Positions 1 through 8,092 of a DNA stretch of 10,664 nucleotides are shown piece by piece (positions within the stretch are counted from its first letter, which is position 1; every line of letters begins with the position of its first letter). Location of the stretch: NCBI GenBank assembly GCA_043760535.1, contig JAYUOV010000224.1, forward strand, positions 1 through 10,664, in the 5' to 3' direction. The notes beneath the pieces are model-generated. The model did not search any database and had not been told where the DNA came from. It saw nothing but the letters and a program-made list of their open reading frames with translations. A program made the translations under genes and the position numbers. Source of the DNA: JAZKFT01 sp043760535. Its GTDB lineage: Bacteria; Bacteroidota; Bacteroidia; Chitinophagales; Chitinophagaceae.

Positions 1-1057
1 CCATTGCCTGTATAACAAGACTTATACTTAAACCCAAGGCCAAAAACGCACCAAAAGCGTAAGGGCATTTTCTAAACAACCTAATACAACGATGCATAAA
101 GACTAGGTAAATAAATAGTATAAAAACTCCACCAATAATGCCGTACTCTTCAATAATAATAGCATAGATATAATCACTATAAGGATGTGGTAAAAAATTT
201 CGTTGCTCACTATTACCTGGCCCTAATCCTATCCATCCGCCTTTGGCTATCGCAATTTTTGCCTGCTGCACCTGGTATGGGCTTGCTTCGTTTTTGGTGT
301 ATATAAAGTCTTGTATCCTCCTTACCCAAGTTCCTATTCTACCATGGCTTTTAGCTTTAGTAGTAATCTCACTTCGCACTGTATTATTTTTATTTGATAT
401 ATGCGTACTTACTGCCATCATTACCAAAAAAACAATCGGCAAGGCTGCTATGCTAACAGCCAGTAGCAGGTGTTTAAGCTGCACCCTACCCATAAACATA
501 ATAATCATACTAGTGGCGCCCACAAGTAAAGCTGTAGAGAGATTTGCAGGGGCTATTAGTGAACAAGTAACCACCACAGGTACTAACAATGGCAAAAACC
601 CTTTTTTAAAATGAGTAATTACATCTTTTTTTCTGCTGAGTTGCCTGGCTAAATACATAAACAAACCTAGCTTAGCCATATCACTCGTTTGTAACGTCAT
701 ATTTAATATTGGTAGCCGTATCCAACGACTGGCATCATTTAATTGTGTGCCAAATATTAAAGTATATAGTAATAAAGGAATACTTAATAAATAAAACCAT
801 AAAGCAAAACGGCTATACACTGTATAATTTACCCGGTGGGCAAAATAGATAATGAGTACCCCGCCAATAATAAAAGCCAACTGCTTAAACAAGTAGAACT
901 CTGTATTACCTTTATTATGCTTGTATGCTAAAGAACCTGTGCTGCTGTATACCACCAACAAACTTACCAATACCAGCAATAATACAATGCTCCATATAAC
1001 CTTATCACCCCGATAGAGTTTGCCCCCCCCATCTTTATTAAAAAAGGGAAGGTTCAT
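1..1057 (-). CDS. ftsW: Septal peptidoglycan glycosyltransferase FtsW (3' end cut off by window)
   Basis: This is a SEDS-family membrane protein that polymerises lipid II into glycan strands at the septum, working with the transpeptidase FtsI. I read 352 codons open to the window edge, beginning at ATG 1057. Hydrophobic segments are visible at about residues 20-40, 57-73, 84-102, 153-190, 197-215 and 308-321. The diagnostic family stretch is SPYQVQQAKIAIAKGGWIG (259-277), then GPGNSEQ (279-285), then HPYSDYIYAIIIEEYGIIGG (291-310). Asp295 sits where the family has its conserved functionally required aspartate. The C-terminal part, with the usual last helices, lies beyond base 1. The start is 37 nt after the murD stop, with no Shine-Dalgarno. 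An upstream ATG (1062) is followed after one codon by a stop, so 1057 is the usable start. Codons 9-12 contain a run of eight G. RodA is the main alternative in the family, but the dcw context supports FtsW. Confidence 0.95.
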   Translation of the reverse strand, partial: MNLPFFNKDGGGKLYRGDKVIWSIVLLLVLVSLLVVYSSTGSLAYKHNKGNTEFYLFKQLAFIIGGVLIIYFAHRVNYTVYSRFALWFYLLSIPLLLYTLIFGTQLNDASRWIRLPILNMTLQTSDMAKLGLFMYLARQLSRKKDVITHFKKGFLPLLVPVVVTCSLIAPANLSTALLVGATSMIIMFMGRVQLKHLLLAVSIAALPIVFLVMMAVSTHISNKNNTVRSEITTKAKSHGRIGTWVRRIQDFIYTKNEASPYQVQQAKIAIAKGGWIGLGPGNSEQRNFLPHPYSDYIYAIIIEEYGIIGGVFILFIYLVFMHRCIRLFRKCPYAFGAFLALGLSISLVIQAM

Positions 1058-1094
1058 TTCATTCGCTATGTTTCTTATTGATTCCAAAATATAT

Positions 1095-2435
1095 TTACAA
1101 ATCTTTTACAGCATTCTTAAATTGATTTCCCCTGTCTTCATAATTAATAAACAAATCGAAACTTGCACAAGCAGGGCTTAACAGAACTGCATCTCCTTTT
1201 TCTGCCAGTTTGTATGCAACTTTTGCAGCATCCTTAGCAGTTTCTGTATCAATAATATCTGGCACTTTATCTTTAAATGCAGCATGAATTTTTTCATTGT
1301 CTTTTCCCAAACAAATAATAGCCTTAACTTTTTCGTTTACCAGCTCCTCTATGAGCGAATAATCATTGCCTTTATCTACACCCCCTAATATGAGTATTGT
1401 TGGCTTTCTCATACTTTCAAGGGCATACCAAGTACTGTTAATATTGGTTGCTTTACTATCATTTATATACTCTACACCTTTAATGGTGGTTATTAATTCT
1501 AAGCGATGAGGAAGCCCCTTAAAATTTTCCATGGACTCCCTAATCATCTCATTTCTGATGCCCAATGATGTAGCTGCAATGCCTGCTGCCATAGTATTGT
1601 ATTGGTTATGAAGTCCCTGTATCGCAAAATCGTAAATACTCATGTTCACTTCTTCATCTTTGTAATTGATAAGCATTTCCGCGTTTTTAATATAAGCACC
1701 TTCTGTTTTAAATTCTTTCATAGAGAATGGGAGGGTTTTAGAATTTTTTAAATAAGTTGGTAAGTATTGCATCGTTACAGCATCATCTGCACAATAAATA
1801 AAAATATCATCTGCTGACTGATACTCTGTGATGCGAAATTTTGAAGCTATATAGTTCTCAAATTTGTAATCATACCTGTCTAAATGATCTTCTGTAATAT
1901 TTAAAAGAATAGCGATATCCGCTCTAAATGTTTTTATATCATCTAATTGAAAACTGCTAATCTCTGCTATATATAATTGTTTCGGATCTTCTGCTATTTG
2001 CCTAGCAATGGAGTAGCCAATATTACCAACCATGGCGCAATCCAAACCAGCATTATTACAAATATGGTAGAGTAATGCAGTAGTAGTACTTTTTCCATTA
2101 CTGCCTGTAATACCTATTATTTTACTATCACCCTTAAATCGATATGCCAATTCAAACTCACTGATTACAACAATTCCTTTTGCACGAATAGCCTTCATTA
2201 CTGCTGCTTTTTCTGGTATACCAGGGCTCTTCATTACTTCATCGGCTTGCAGGAGCTTGTCCATTGAATGTCCGCCTTCTTCAAAATCAATTTCTGCCTT
2301 TTGTAGCTCAGCTTTGTAAATTGCTTTCATTATACCACCATCACTTACAAACACATCATAGCCATTTTGCTTACCAAGCAATGCAGCTCCAATACCGCTT
2401 TCACCTCCACCTAGTATCATTAATTTTATAGGCAT
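1095..2435 (-). CDS. murD: UDP-N-acetylmuramoyl-L-alanine--D-glutamate ligase MurD
   Basis: This cytoplasmic Mur ligase adds D-glutamate to UDP-MurNAc-L-Ala using ATP. The ATG at 2435 gives 446 residues (MPIKLMILGGGESG), close to the family length. The reading frame can be extended three codons to a TTG at 2444, but the ATG places the N-terminal nucleotide-binding fold (LMILGGGESGIG) at the usual distance. Visible motifs, numbered from the ATG, are the ATP P-loop GITGSNGKSTT (108-118), the metal-site NITEDHLDRY (179-188), and Lys199 in ASKFRI at the position of the carbamylated lysine. NDSKATN (325-331) and LSPACASFDLF (419-429) mark the central and C-terminal domains. The gene lies between mraY (gap about 79 nt from the ATG) and ftsW (gap 37 nt). 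The product would feed the next ligase, MurE. Confidence 0.96.
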   Translation of the reverse strand: MPIKLMILGGGESGIGAALLGKQNGYDVFVSDGGIMKAIYKAELQKAEIDFEEGGHSMDKLLQADEVMKSPGIPEKAAVMKAIRAKGIVVISEFELAYRFKGDSKIIGITGSNGKSTTTALLYHICNNAGLDCAMVGNIGYSIARQIAEDPKQLYIAEISSFQLDDIKTFRADIAILLNITEDHLDRYDYKFENYIASKFRITEYQSADDIFIYCADDAVTMQYLPTYLKNSKTLPFSMKEFKTEGAYIKNAEMLINYKDEEVNMSIYDFAIQGLHNQYNTMAAGIAATSLGIRNEMIRESMENFKGLPHRLELITTIKGVEYINDSKATNINSTWYALESMRKPTILILGGVDKGNDYSLIEELVNEKVKAIICLGKDNEKIHAAFKDKVPDIIDTETAKDAAKVAYKLAEKGDAVLLSPACASFDLFINYEDRGNQFKNAVKDL

Positions 2436-2514
2436 ATATTTCAATTTCCCAAGGCTAGAGCCATGGTTTAATAATTTTTATTTATTTTAATACGAATAAT
2501 TGTTGGGGTTTAAC

Positions 2515-3822
2515 TTATCTAATCTTCAGCGTTATTACACTCATTACTACACACATAATTGTAACTATCCAAAACCTTGTTGCTATTTTACTTTCATGGT
2601 ATCCGAGCTTTTGATAATGATGGTGCAATGGACTCATTAGAAAAACACGCCTTCCTTCGCCATACTTTTTCTTGGTGTATTTAAAGTAACCTACCTGTAT
2701 CATTACACTTAAACTTTCTATAAAAAAAACCAAACAAAATATGGGTATTAATAATTCTTTACGCACCATAATTGCTAGTGAGGCTATAATACCGCCGAGT
2801 GCAAGGCTACCAGTGTCGCCCATAAAAACCTGTGCCGGGTATGAATTATACCAAAGAAATCCAATACATGCACCTATAAAAGCTCCTATAAAAATGGACA
2901 GTTCACCAAGATTGGGTATGTACATAATATTAAGGTATTCTGCAAACTTTATGTTACCGCTTACATAAGCAAAAAGACCAAGACCGATACCAATTATAGC
3001 CGAGGTTCCAGTGGCTAACCCATCTAACCCATCGGTAATATTAGAGCCATTACTTACTGCCGTTATGATAAAAATTACAACAAAAATGTAAAGGATATAT
3101 GTATAATCTTGCCATGCTTTTGGTAGCAGCTTAGAGTAATTAAATTCGTGGCTTTTTACAAAAGGAATAGTTGTGATTGGTGTTTTTACTTTTACAAAAC
3201 GATGCTGTACACCATCAATCACTTTTATAGATTCTCCTATATACTTTTCGCCAGCTTTTAGCGAATCGTACTGGCCTACCTGGCCTTTCCCTGCATATAC
3301 TTCTCTTTCCACCCACGCATATTCACTAAAGTATAGTACAGTTCCCACTATCAATCCTAACCCTACTTGACCAGCAATTTTAAATCGGCCTGCCAGTCCA
3401 TCGGCATCTGCTTTTTTATAATTGCTACCTGCCGCTTTAGCTCTTCTTTTAGCCCGTATTTTTAAAACATCATCTATAAAACCAATACCGCCGCACCAAA
3501 CTGTTACCAATAAAATAAGTACGATATAAACATTACTAAGCTTTGCAAAAAGTAATGTAGGAACCAAAATGGAGAGTAGTATAATGAAACCGCCCATGGT
3601 TGGCGTATTGGCTTTATCCACTTCGCCAGGCAGTCCCAATTCTCTTACTGATTCGCCTATTTGTAAATTTTGCAACCGGCGTATTATACTTTTACCAAAC
3701 CACATAGACACAATCAGAGATAATATCACTGCCAATGCTATCCGAAAAGTGATAAACTGGAACATTCCTGCTCCACTTATATTATACTCGGTACTAAGCC
3801 ATTTAAAAAAATAATATAACAT
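2515..3822 (-). CDS. mraY: Phospho-N-acetylmuramoyl-pentapeptide transferase MraY
   Basis: This integral membrane enzyme transfers phospho-MurNAc-pentapeptide from UDP to undecaprenyl phosphate, forming lipid I. The ORF has 435 residues, against about 360 in E. coli. Family motifs appear in order: ANTPTMGG (71-78), GFIDDVLKIRAK (114-125) with Asp117/Asp118, NITDGLDGLATG (261-272) with the catalytic-site aspartates, YNSYPAQVFMGDTGSLALGG (325-344), and SPLHHHYQKLG (397-407) with the triple histidine. Multiple hydrophobic helices fit a ten-pass protein. The extra length lies mainly around residues 169-215, in the loop between the helix ending LGLIVGTVLYF and the PFVK segment. That loop faces the periplasm in the known MraY topology. 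The start is ATG 3822, and the gene follows murE with a 62-nt spacer. Confidence 0.96.
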   Translation of the reverse strand: MLYYFFKWLSTEYNISGAGMFQFITFRIALAVILSLIVSMWFGKSIIRRLQNLQIGESVRELGLPGEVDKANTPTMGGFIILLSILVPTLLFAKLSNVYIVLILLVTVWCGGIGFIDDVLKIRAKRRAKAAGSNYKKADADGLAGRFKIAGQVGLGLIVGTVLYFSEYAWVEREVYAGKGQVGQYDSLKAGEKYIGESIKVIDGVQHRFVKVKTPITTIPFVKSHEFNYSKLLPKAWQDYTYILYIFVVIFIITAVSNGSNITDGLDGLATGTSAIIGIGLGLFAYVSGNIKFAEYLNIMYIPNLGELSIFIGAFIGACIGFLWYNSYPAQVFMGDTGSLALGGIIASLAIMVRKELLIPIFCLVFFIESLSVMIQVGYFKYTKKKYGEGRRVFLMSPLHHHYQKLGYHESKIATRFWIVTIMCVVMSVITLKIR

Positions 3823-3828
3823 TTTACT

Positions 3829-3850
3829 CAGTTTGCAGTTTTACAGTTGG
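3829..3850 (-). repeat. Short degenerate tandem repeat, AACTG units, upstream of mraY
   Basis: On the minus strand the murE-mraY spacer contains three consecutive units, CCAACTG, TAAAACTG and CAAACTG, ending 6 nt before the mraY start codon. The core AACTG recurs every 7-8 nt. Such degenerate AACTG arrays are, from memory, frequent in intergenic DNA of Bacteroidota. No function is evident here. Confidence 0.4.
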
Positions 3851-3884
3851 CGGTTAACAACCATTTTCGTAATAACCTTTCGCA

Positions 3885-5354
3885 TTACTTTCCTAATAAT
3901 TCAAACATTTTTACTAACTCTTCCCTATCATCAAAGTGTTGTTTCACGCCATTTGTTTCCTGGTATTTTTCGTGTCCTTTACCAGCTATTAGCACTATAT
4001 CTTCTGGCTGAGCCATATCTACAGCAGCCTTTATAGCTTCTCTCCTATCGGCTATACATAACGACTTTCGTTTGTGCTGGCTTTGCATGCCAGCAATCAT
4101 ATCTTCAAGAATCTGCTGCGGATCTTCGCTACGTGGGTTATCACTTGTAAGTATTGCCTTATCGCTATGCTCACAGGCCACTTCTGCCATTATAGGCCGT
4201 TTCGCTTTATCTCTGTCGCCGCCACATCCTACAACCGTTATCACTCTTTCTCCACCATGTTTTAGCTTTTTTATAGTAGCCAATATATTGAGCAAAGCAT
4301 CGGGTGTATGTGCATAATCTATAATACCAATTACGCTATCTTTTGGCGAAACGATATAGTCAAACCGGCCTTCTGCCCCGGTGGTATTGCTTAAAATCTG
4401 TAACACTTGTTGCTTGTCTTCGCCAAGGCAAATGGCTGCACCATATACTGCCAAAAGATTATAGGCATTAAATTCGCCTATCATTCTAAAATGAACTTCC
4501 ACACCATTAATATCCATCACAAGCCCTAGTAATGCATTTTCAATAATCTTTCCTTTAAATGCTGCCATATCCCTAAGGCTATAGAAATATTTACGAGCTA
4601 AAGTATTTTGCAACATAACAGCACCACGCTTATCATCCAGATTACTAATTGCAAAAGATTTTTCATTGAGGCCATCAAAGAACTTTTTCTTTACCCTAAT
4701 ATATTCATCAAACGTTTTATGATAATCTAAATGATCGTGGGTGATATTGCTAAATAATGCGCCGTCGAAATCTAAACCAGTGATACGATGCTGATGAATA
4801 GCGTGGCTGCTGCACTCCATAAATACATGTGTACAACCGGCCTCCAACATCTGTTTCAGCAATTCTTGCACACTTATAGCATCGGGTGTGGTATGCGTAG
4901 CCGTAAGCACTTCATTGCCTATTTGATTTTGCACAGTGGATATTAAACCACAGGTATAACCTAACGATGAAAAAAGTTTAAATAACAGCGTTGCAATAGT
5001 AGTTTTACCATTGGTACCGGTAACGCCTACGAGCTTTAATCTGGTAGATGGTTTACCATAAAAATGATGACTCATCCAAGCAACTGCTTCGTTGGTATTG
5101 GCCACCTGAACATAAGTAATACCTTCTATAAAACTGGCAGGCATGGCTTGGCAAATAATTGTAGTTGCTCCCTTTTCAATAGCAATGTCAATGAACTGAT
5201 GACCATCGGCAACAGCACCAACAATAGCAATAAAACAAGCACCTCTACTCACTTTCCGCGAATCGATACAAAGGCTATTTATAGCAATATCCATACTGCC
5301 ATGTAATGCTTGTAGCCTTACTTTATATAATATGTCTGTAAGCAAATTACTCAT
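3885..5354 (-). CDS. murE: UDP-N-acetylmuramoyl-L-alanyl-D-glutamate--2,6-diaminopimelate ligase MurE
   Basis: This cytoplasmic ATP-dependent ligase adds the third peptide residue to the UDP-MurNAc precursor. It has 489 residues, normal for the family. The N-terminal UDP-binding part contains LCIDSRKVSRGACFIA (28-43). The P-loop is GVTGTNGKTT (110-119), followed by TTPDAISVQ (155-163), MECSSHAI (179-186) and NITHDHLDYHKT (203-214). Lys222 is at the position of the carbamylated lysine. In the C-terminal domain, DYAHTPDAL (346-354), GCGGDRDKAKRP (376-387) and DNPR (405-408) are present. DNPR is the signature of meso-diaminopimelate-specific MurE, as opposed to lysine enzymes, so the organism is predicted to have DAP-type peptidoglycan. 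The ATG at 5354 overlaps the ftsI stop codon (ATGA), which suggests translational coupling to ftsI. Confidence 0.97.
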   Translation of the reverse strand: MSNLLTDILYKVRLQALHGSMDIAINSLCIDSRKVSRGACFIAIVGAVADGHQFIDIAIEKGATTIICQAMPASFIEGITYVQVANTNEAVAWMSHHFYGKPSTRLKLVGVTGTNGKTTIATLLFKLFSSLGYTCGLISTVQNQIGNEVLTATHTTPDAISVQELLKQMLEAGCTHVFMECSSHAIHQHRITGLDFDGALFSNITHDHLDYHKTFDEYIRVKKKFFDGLNEKSFAISNLDDKRGAVMLQNTLARKYFYSLRDMAAFKGKIIENALLGLVMDINGVEVHFRMIGEFNAYNLLAVYGAAICLGEDKQQVLQILSNTTGAEGRFDYIVSPKDSVIGIIDYAHTPDALLNILATIKKLKHGGERVITVVGCGGDRDKAKRPIMAEVACEHSDKAILTSDNPRSEDPQQILEDMIAGMQSQHKRKSLCIADRREAIKAAVDMAQPEDIVLIAGKGHEKYQETNGVKQHFDDREELVKMFELLGK

Positions 5355-7564
5355 GTTACTTTTTCTGTAGTAGCCTTTTTAGATGTTTCTGTTGTAGATT
5401 TTTCTTCGTTATTATCTACCACGATGGCCTGTCCTAAATCTAGCCTTACTGATTGTCCTTTTTTAATAATTGCACCAGGTTCTATTGATTGAAATGTTAC
5501 CCTACCCGCCCCATGTATTAACGGCTTCAAGCCTACTGCTTCGCAAAGCGAAATAGCATCCCGCAGCATCATGCCTTTTACCAGTGGCATGGTGGTATTG
5601 GATATGGCCACACCCTTCATCATTACATTATAATTTCTATTGGTAGCTACCACACTGGTTTTCATTTGTCCTTTAGAAGAATCCACCCAGCGAATACCCA
5701 TCATTTTCATAACGCCTTGTGCAGTTCTTGTGGCAGAAGCAAACTGATACAAGCTGCTGTCTTTTTTCATAGCAGCTGCTTGCTTTAAAGTAGGCTGCAC
5801 CTTCATGCCAAATAATTTATCAGCTACTTCTCTAAACACAGGGCCAGCTACACTACCCCCGTAAAATTTTGCAGCATGGGGCTTATTTCTTATTACTACT
5901 ATGCAACTGTATTGTGGGTTTTCTAAAGGAAAAAATCCGGCAAAAGAAGACTGATAGACTTTATCCTTGTAGGTGATACCCTTATCTGCTACCAATGCGG
6001 TACCTGTTTTACCACCAAATCGGTAGGCATCTGTTTTTAAAGCCTTTGCAGTACCGTTAAGTACTACGCCCTCTAGGCAGGTGTATAATTGTTCTAAGGT
6101 TTTTTTACTGCAAACCTTACTATTTACAATAACAGGTTCGTGTTTACTGGTAATAATGCCATCTTTTTTTATAGCATTTACCAAATAAGGCCGCATCATT
6201 ACGCCACCATTGGCTACAGCATTGTACAGGCTCAGCGTTTGCAATGGGCTTACTGCCAATGAGTAACCAAAACCCATCCATGGAATCGTAGTTTTACTCC
6301 AGTACCTACCACCGGGCTTATGAACAGTTGGCCTTACCTCACCCGGCAAGTCTATTCCTGTTAAAGTATCAAAGCGAAGCTGATGCAGGTGTTGCAAAAA
6401 CTTTGCTGGTTGGGTACTATAATTTATATATGCCAGTTTTGCCATACCTACATTACTGCTATGTTCAAATGCATGTTGTACGGTTGTTTCATGCAGGCCA
6501 TGAATCTCAGAATCCCATACAGTTTCACCTCCTACTGTCCATTTTCCTCCCTCTAGGTTCACAGGGCTATTTATATTTACAAAGCCATCCTCTAACACAC
6601 TTATCATGGTGGCCAGCTTAAATGTAGAGCCGGGTTCGGTAGGCGAAATAGCATAATTATAGTCTTCCCAATAAGTACTGTCCACGCCTTTAATGCGGCC
6701 AAGATTTGCTATGGCTTTTATCTTTCCTGTCTTCACTTCCATAACAATACAGGTACCTCTTTCACAATCATTGCCCTTCATCATCTTTAGCAATGCCTGT
6801 TCGGCAATGTCTTGTATGGCAATATCTAATGTTGTAATAACATCACTACCATCTTCGGCTTCCATATCGCTTCCATCTATGGGAATGGCCCCGCCGCCAA
6901 AAACGTAGCGAACAAGCCGTTCTCCATTTTCACCAGCCAATGATGAATCATAAGATTTTTCTAACCCCACTTTATTACTATCTCTTGCAATACCAATGGT
7001 ACGGTTGGCAAATAATTTGAAAGGATTCAAACGCTTCATTCGAACAGCGTCCATAAAGCCACTTTTATTTTTACCCATTTTTATTAACGGAAACTTCTTC
7101 ATGGCTTCCCATTGCTGAAAACTAATTTTTCTTTTAAAAAGATAATAGCGTTCCGCTTTATCGTAGGCCATTCTAAATTCCTTTTTGTATGCCTTTGCAT
7201 CTTTATATGTATTTCCATCTTCTTTCTCTTCTTTAAAAAGGTTGGCCATGTACCATGCCAATGAATCAATATTGTCTTTAAAAAGCTTACCATTCTTTTC
7301 AGTCAATGTCTCAGTTCCAAAGTCTATGTAAATATCATACTCGGGTATCGAAGTGCTGAGTACACTACCATCTTCTGCATAAATAGAACCCCGTTCGGCA
7401 ATGATTTTTTCAGTACGGTTATGGGTAGTATCGGCAATAGATCGCCAATATTTCCCCTTCACTTGCTGTGTATAAATAGCCTTTCCTGCAATGGCCACAC
7501 CAAAACAAATGATCACCACGTAAACGAGATAGGTGCGTATCAGTATGTCTTTTTTTATGTCCAT
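5351..7564 (-). CDS. ftsI: Penicillin-binding protein FtsI/PBP3-type transpeptidase with one C-terminal PASTA domain
   Basis: This is a class B penicillin-binding protein, cross-linking septal peptidoglycan in partnership with FtsW. The 737 residues start with a short cytoplasmic tail and a membrane anchor at about 11-30. A PBP dimerisation region follows, including ERGSIYAEDGSVLSTS (57-72). The transpeptidase domain carries all three active-site motifs: STFK (313-316, nucleophile Ser313), SSN (369-371) and KTG (519-521, in FGGKTGTAL). A single PASTA domain occupies about residues 652-712 (PLVKGMMLRDAISLCEAVGL, then a segment ending VRLDLG). A charged, low-complexity tail (EEKSTTETSKKATTEKVT) ends the protein. 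An in-frame TGA lies just upstream of ATG 7564, fixing the start. The gene is separated from ftsL by 174 nt, and its stop overlaps the murE start by 4 nt. The PASTA domain makes it resemble the SpoVD/PBP2x group, but position and context favour the division transpeptidase. Confidence 0.95.
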   Translation of the reverse strand: MDIKKDILIRTYLVYVVIICFGVAIAGKAIYTQQVKGKYWRSIADTTHNRTEKIIAERGSIYAEDGSVLSTSIPEYDIYIDFGTETLTEKNGKLFKDNIDSLAWYMANLFKEEKEDGNTYKDAKAYKKEFRMAYDKAERYYLFKRKISFQQWEAMKKFPLIKMGKNKSGFMDAVRMKRLNPFKLFANRTIGIARDSNKVGLEKSYDSSLAGENGERLVRYVFGGGAIPIDGSDMEAEDGSDVITTLDIAIQDIAEQALLKMMKGNDCERGTCIVMEVKTGKIKAIANLGRIKGVDSTYWEDYNYAISPTEPGSTFKLATMISVLEDGFVNINSPVNLEGGKWTVGGETVWDSEIHGLHETTVQHAFEHSSNVGMAKLAYINYSTQPAKFLQHLHQLRFDTLTGIDLPGEVRPTVHKPGGRYWSKTTIPWMGFGYSLAVSPLQTLSLYNAVANGGVMMRPYLVNAIKKDGIITSKHEPVIVNSKVCSKKTLEQLYTCLEGVVLNGTAKALKTDAYRFGGKTGTALVADKGITYKDKVYQSSFAGFFPLENPQYSCIVVIRNKPHAAKFYGGSVAGPVFREVADKLFGMKVQPTLKQAAAMKKDSSLYQFASATRTAQGVMKMMGIRWVDSSKGQMKTSVVATNRNYNVMMKGVAISNTTMPLVKGMMLRDAISLCEAVGLKPLIHGAGRVTFQSIEPGAIIKKGQSVRLDLGQAIVVDNNEEKSTTETSKKATTEKVT

Positions 7565-7738
7565 TTTTTTATATCAATGCTAGCGGCTTGTGCTATTTTA
7601 TGATTAATTTTTTATGTACTTTACTTTTTTAATACTATATAGCATCGTTGTGTCACTCCGTTGTACGCCTTGTTCATTATGGAGCATCTATAATTTTTCT
7701 TATTTCATTTTGCCCACAGTAGAATTCTTTTACCTTTA
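7565..7738. other. Unusually long AT-rich spacer between ftsL and ftsI
   Basis: This is the largest gap within the minus-strand operon. Read on the minus strand, it is mostly A/T, with a more GC-rich island around 7642-7670 that contains two CGTTGT copies on the plus strand (7646-7651 and 7659-7664, 13 nt apart). The island lies in a tiny ATG-initiated open frame of 18 codons (7677-7621, MNKAYNGVTQRCYIVLKK). I see no good match to the Bacteroidota promoter -7 element TAnnTTTG on the minus strand, and no strong hairpin followed by a U-run. Confidence 0.6.
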
Positions 7739-8059
7739 TCAGTTTATGCTATCAGTAATTTTTACTGGCGGTTCTACTAATCTTTTAAGCCCAATTTTTT
7801 CTACCGATTTTACAAGCACACTCTCTTTACTGCGGTACATCACTTCGGCTTTTAGTACTTTGTGTTCGTATTGCAGTTGCTTTAGCTGTCTTCTTGCAGT
7901 GGCAATGTTTCTAATGGTTTTATCAGCAAAATGACCATTGGCTATATAGACTACTGCTAGCAAAGCCAAGAATAAAAAAAATGGTACATGCTTTACTATC
8001 CACTCGTATTGCAGTAATTGTTTCCACCGTTTTTTCTTTATTTTATTTTCTGTTTGCAA
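7739..8059 (-). CDS. FtsL-like cell division protein (Bacteroidota type), TTG start
   Basis: This small bitopic membrane protein lies between rsmH and ftsI, the standard position of ftsL. It has 106 residues: a basic cytoplasmic N-terminus (NKIKKKRWKQLLQYEW), one membrane helix at about 25-41 (VPFFLFLALLAVVYIAN), and a coiled-coil-like periplasmic stretch (about 45-80, TARRQLKQLQYEHKVLKAEV). The tail has the typical EKIGLKRL segment. FtsL homologues bridge FtsQ/FtsB and FtsW-FtsI to activate septal synthesis. That role is inferred from position and topology, because the sequence is poorly conserved across phyla. The start is noteworthy. An in-frame TAG lies five codons upstream, and the first internal ATG would be residue 74, past the membrane helix, so TTG at 8059 is the only sensible common start codon. 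The gap to rsmH is 33 nt. Confidence 0.88.
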   Translation of the reverse strand: MQTENKIKKKRWKQLLQYEWIVKHVPFFLFLALLAVVYIANGHFADKTIRNIATARRQLKQLQYEHKVLKAEVMYRSKESVLVKSVEKIGLKRLVEPPVKITDSIN

Positions 8060-8092
8060 TGTTTTGTTTCGCTATTTTAAAAAAAATTGTTT

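Noticed and set aside
243..614. Plus-strand open frame of 123 codons with hydrophobic translation
   Set aside because: It lies antisense to ftsW, whose minus-strand translation shows clear family motifs across the same bases. Antisense frames of membrane protein genes often look hydrophobic.
2436..2444. murD start at TTG 2444
   Set aside because: An ATG three codons downstream gives the usual distance to the nucleotide-binding fold. Unlike ftsL, nothing forces use of TTG here.
2451..2464. Small palindrome (GGCTAGAGCC) between mraY and murD as a terminator
   Set aside because: The stem is only 4 bp with a 2-nt loop and is not followed by a U-run on the transcribed strand. A terminator inside this operon would also make little sense.
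6328..6621. Plus-strand open frame inside ftsI
   Set aside because: It is antisense to the transpeptidase domain, whose STFK and SSN motifs are intact in the minus-strand frame.
7614..7934. Plus-strand open frame of 106 codons spanning the ftsL-ftsI gap
   Set aside because: Most of it is antisense to the ftsL-like gene, it has no recognisable motif, and its hydrophobic look comes from T-rich antisense DNA.
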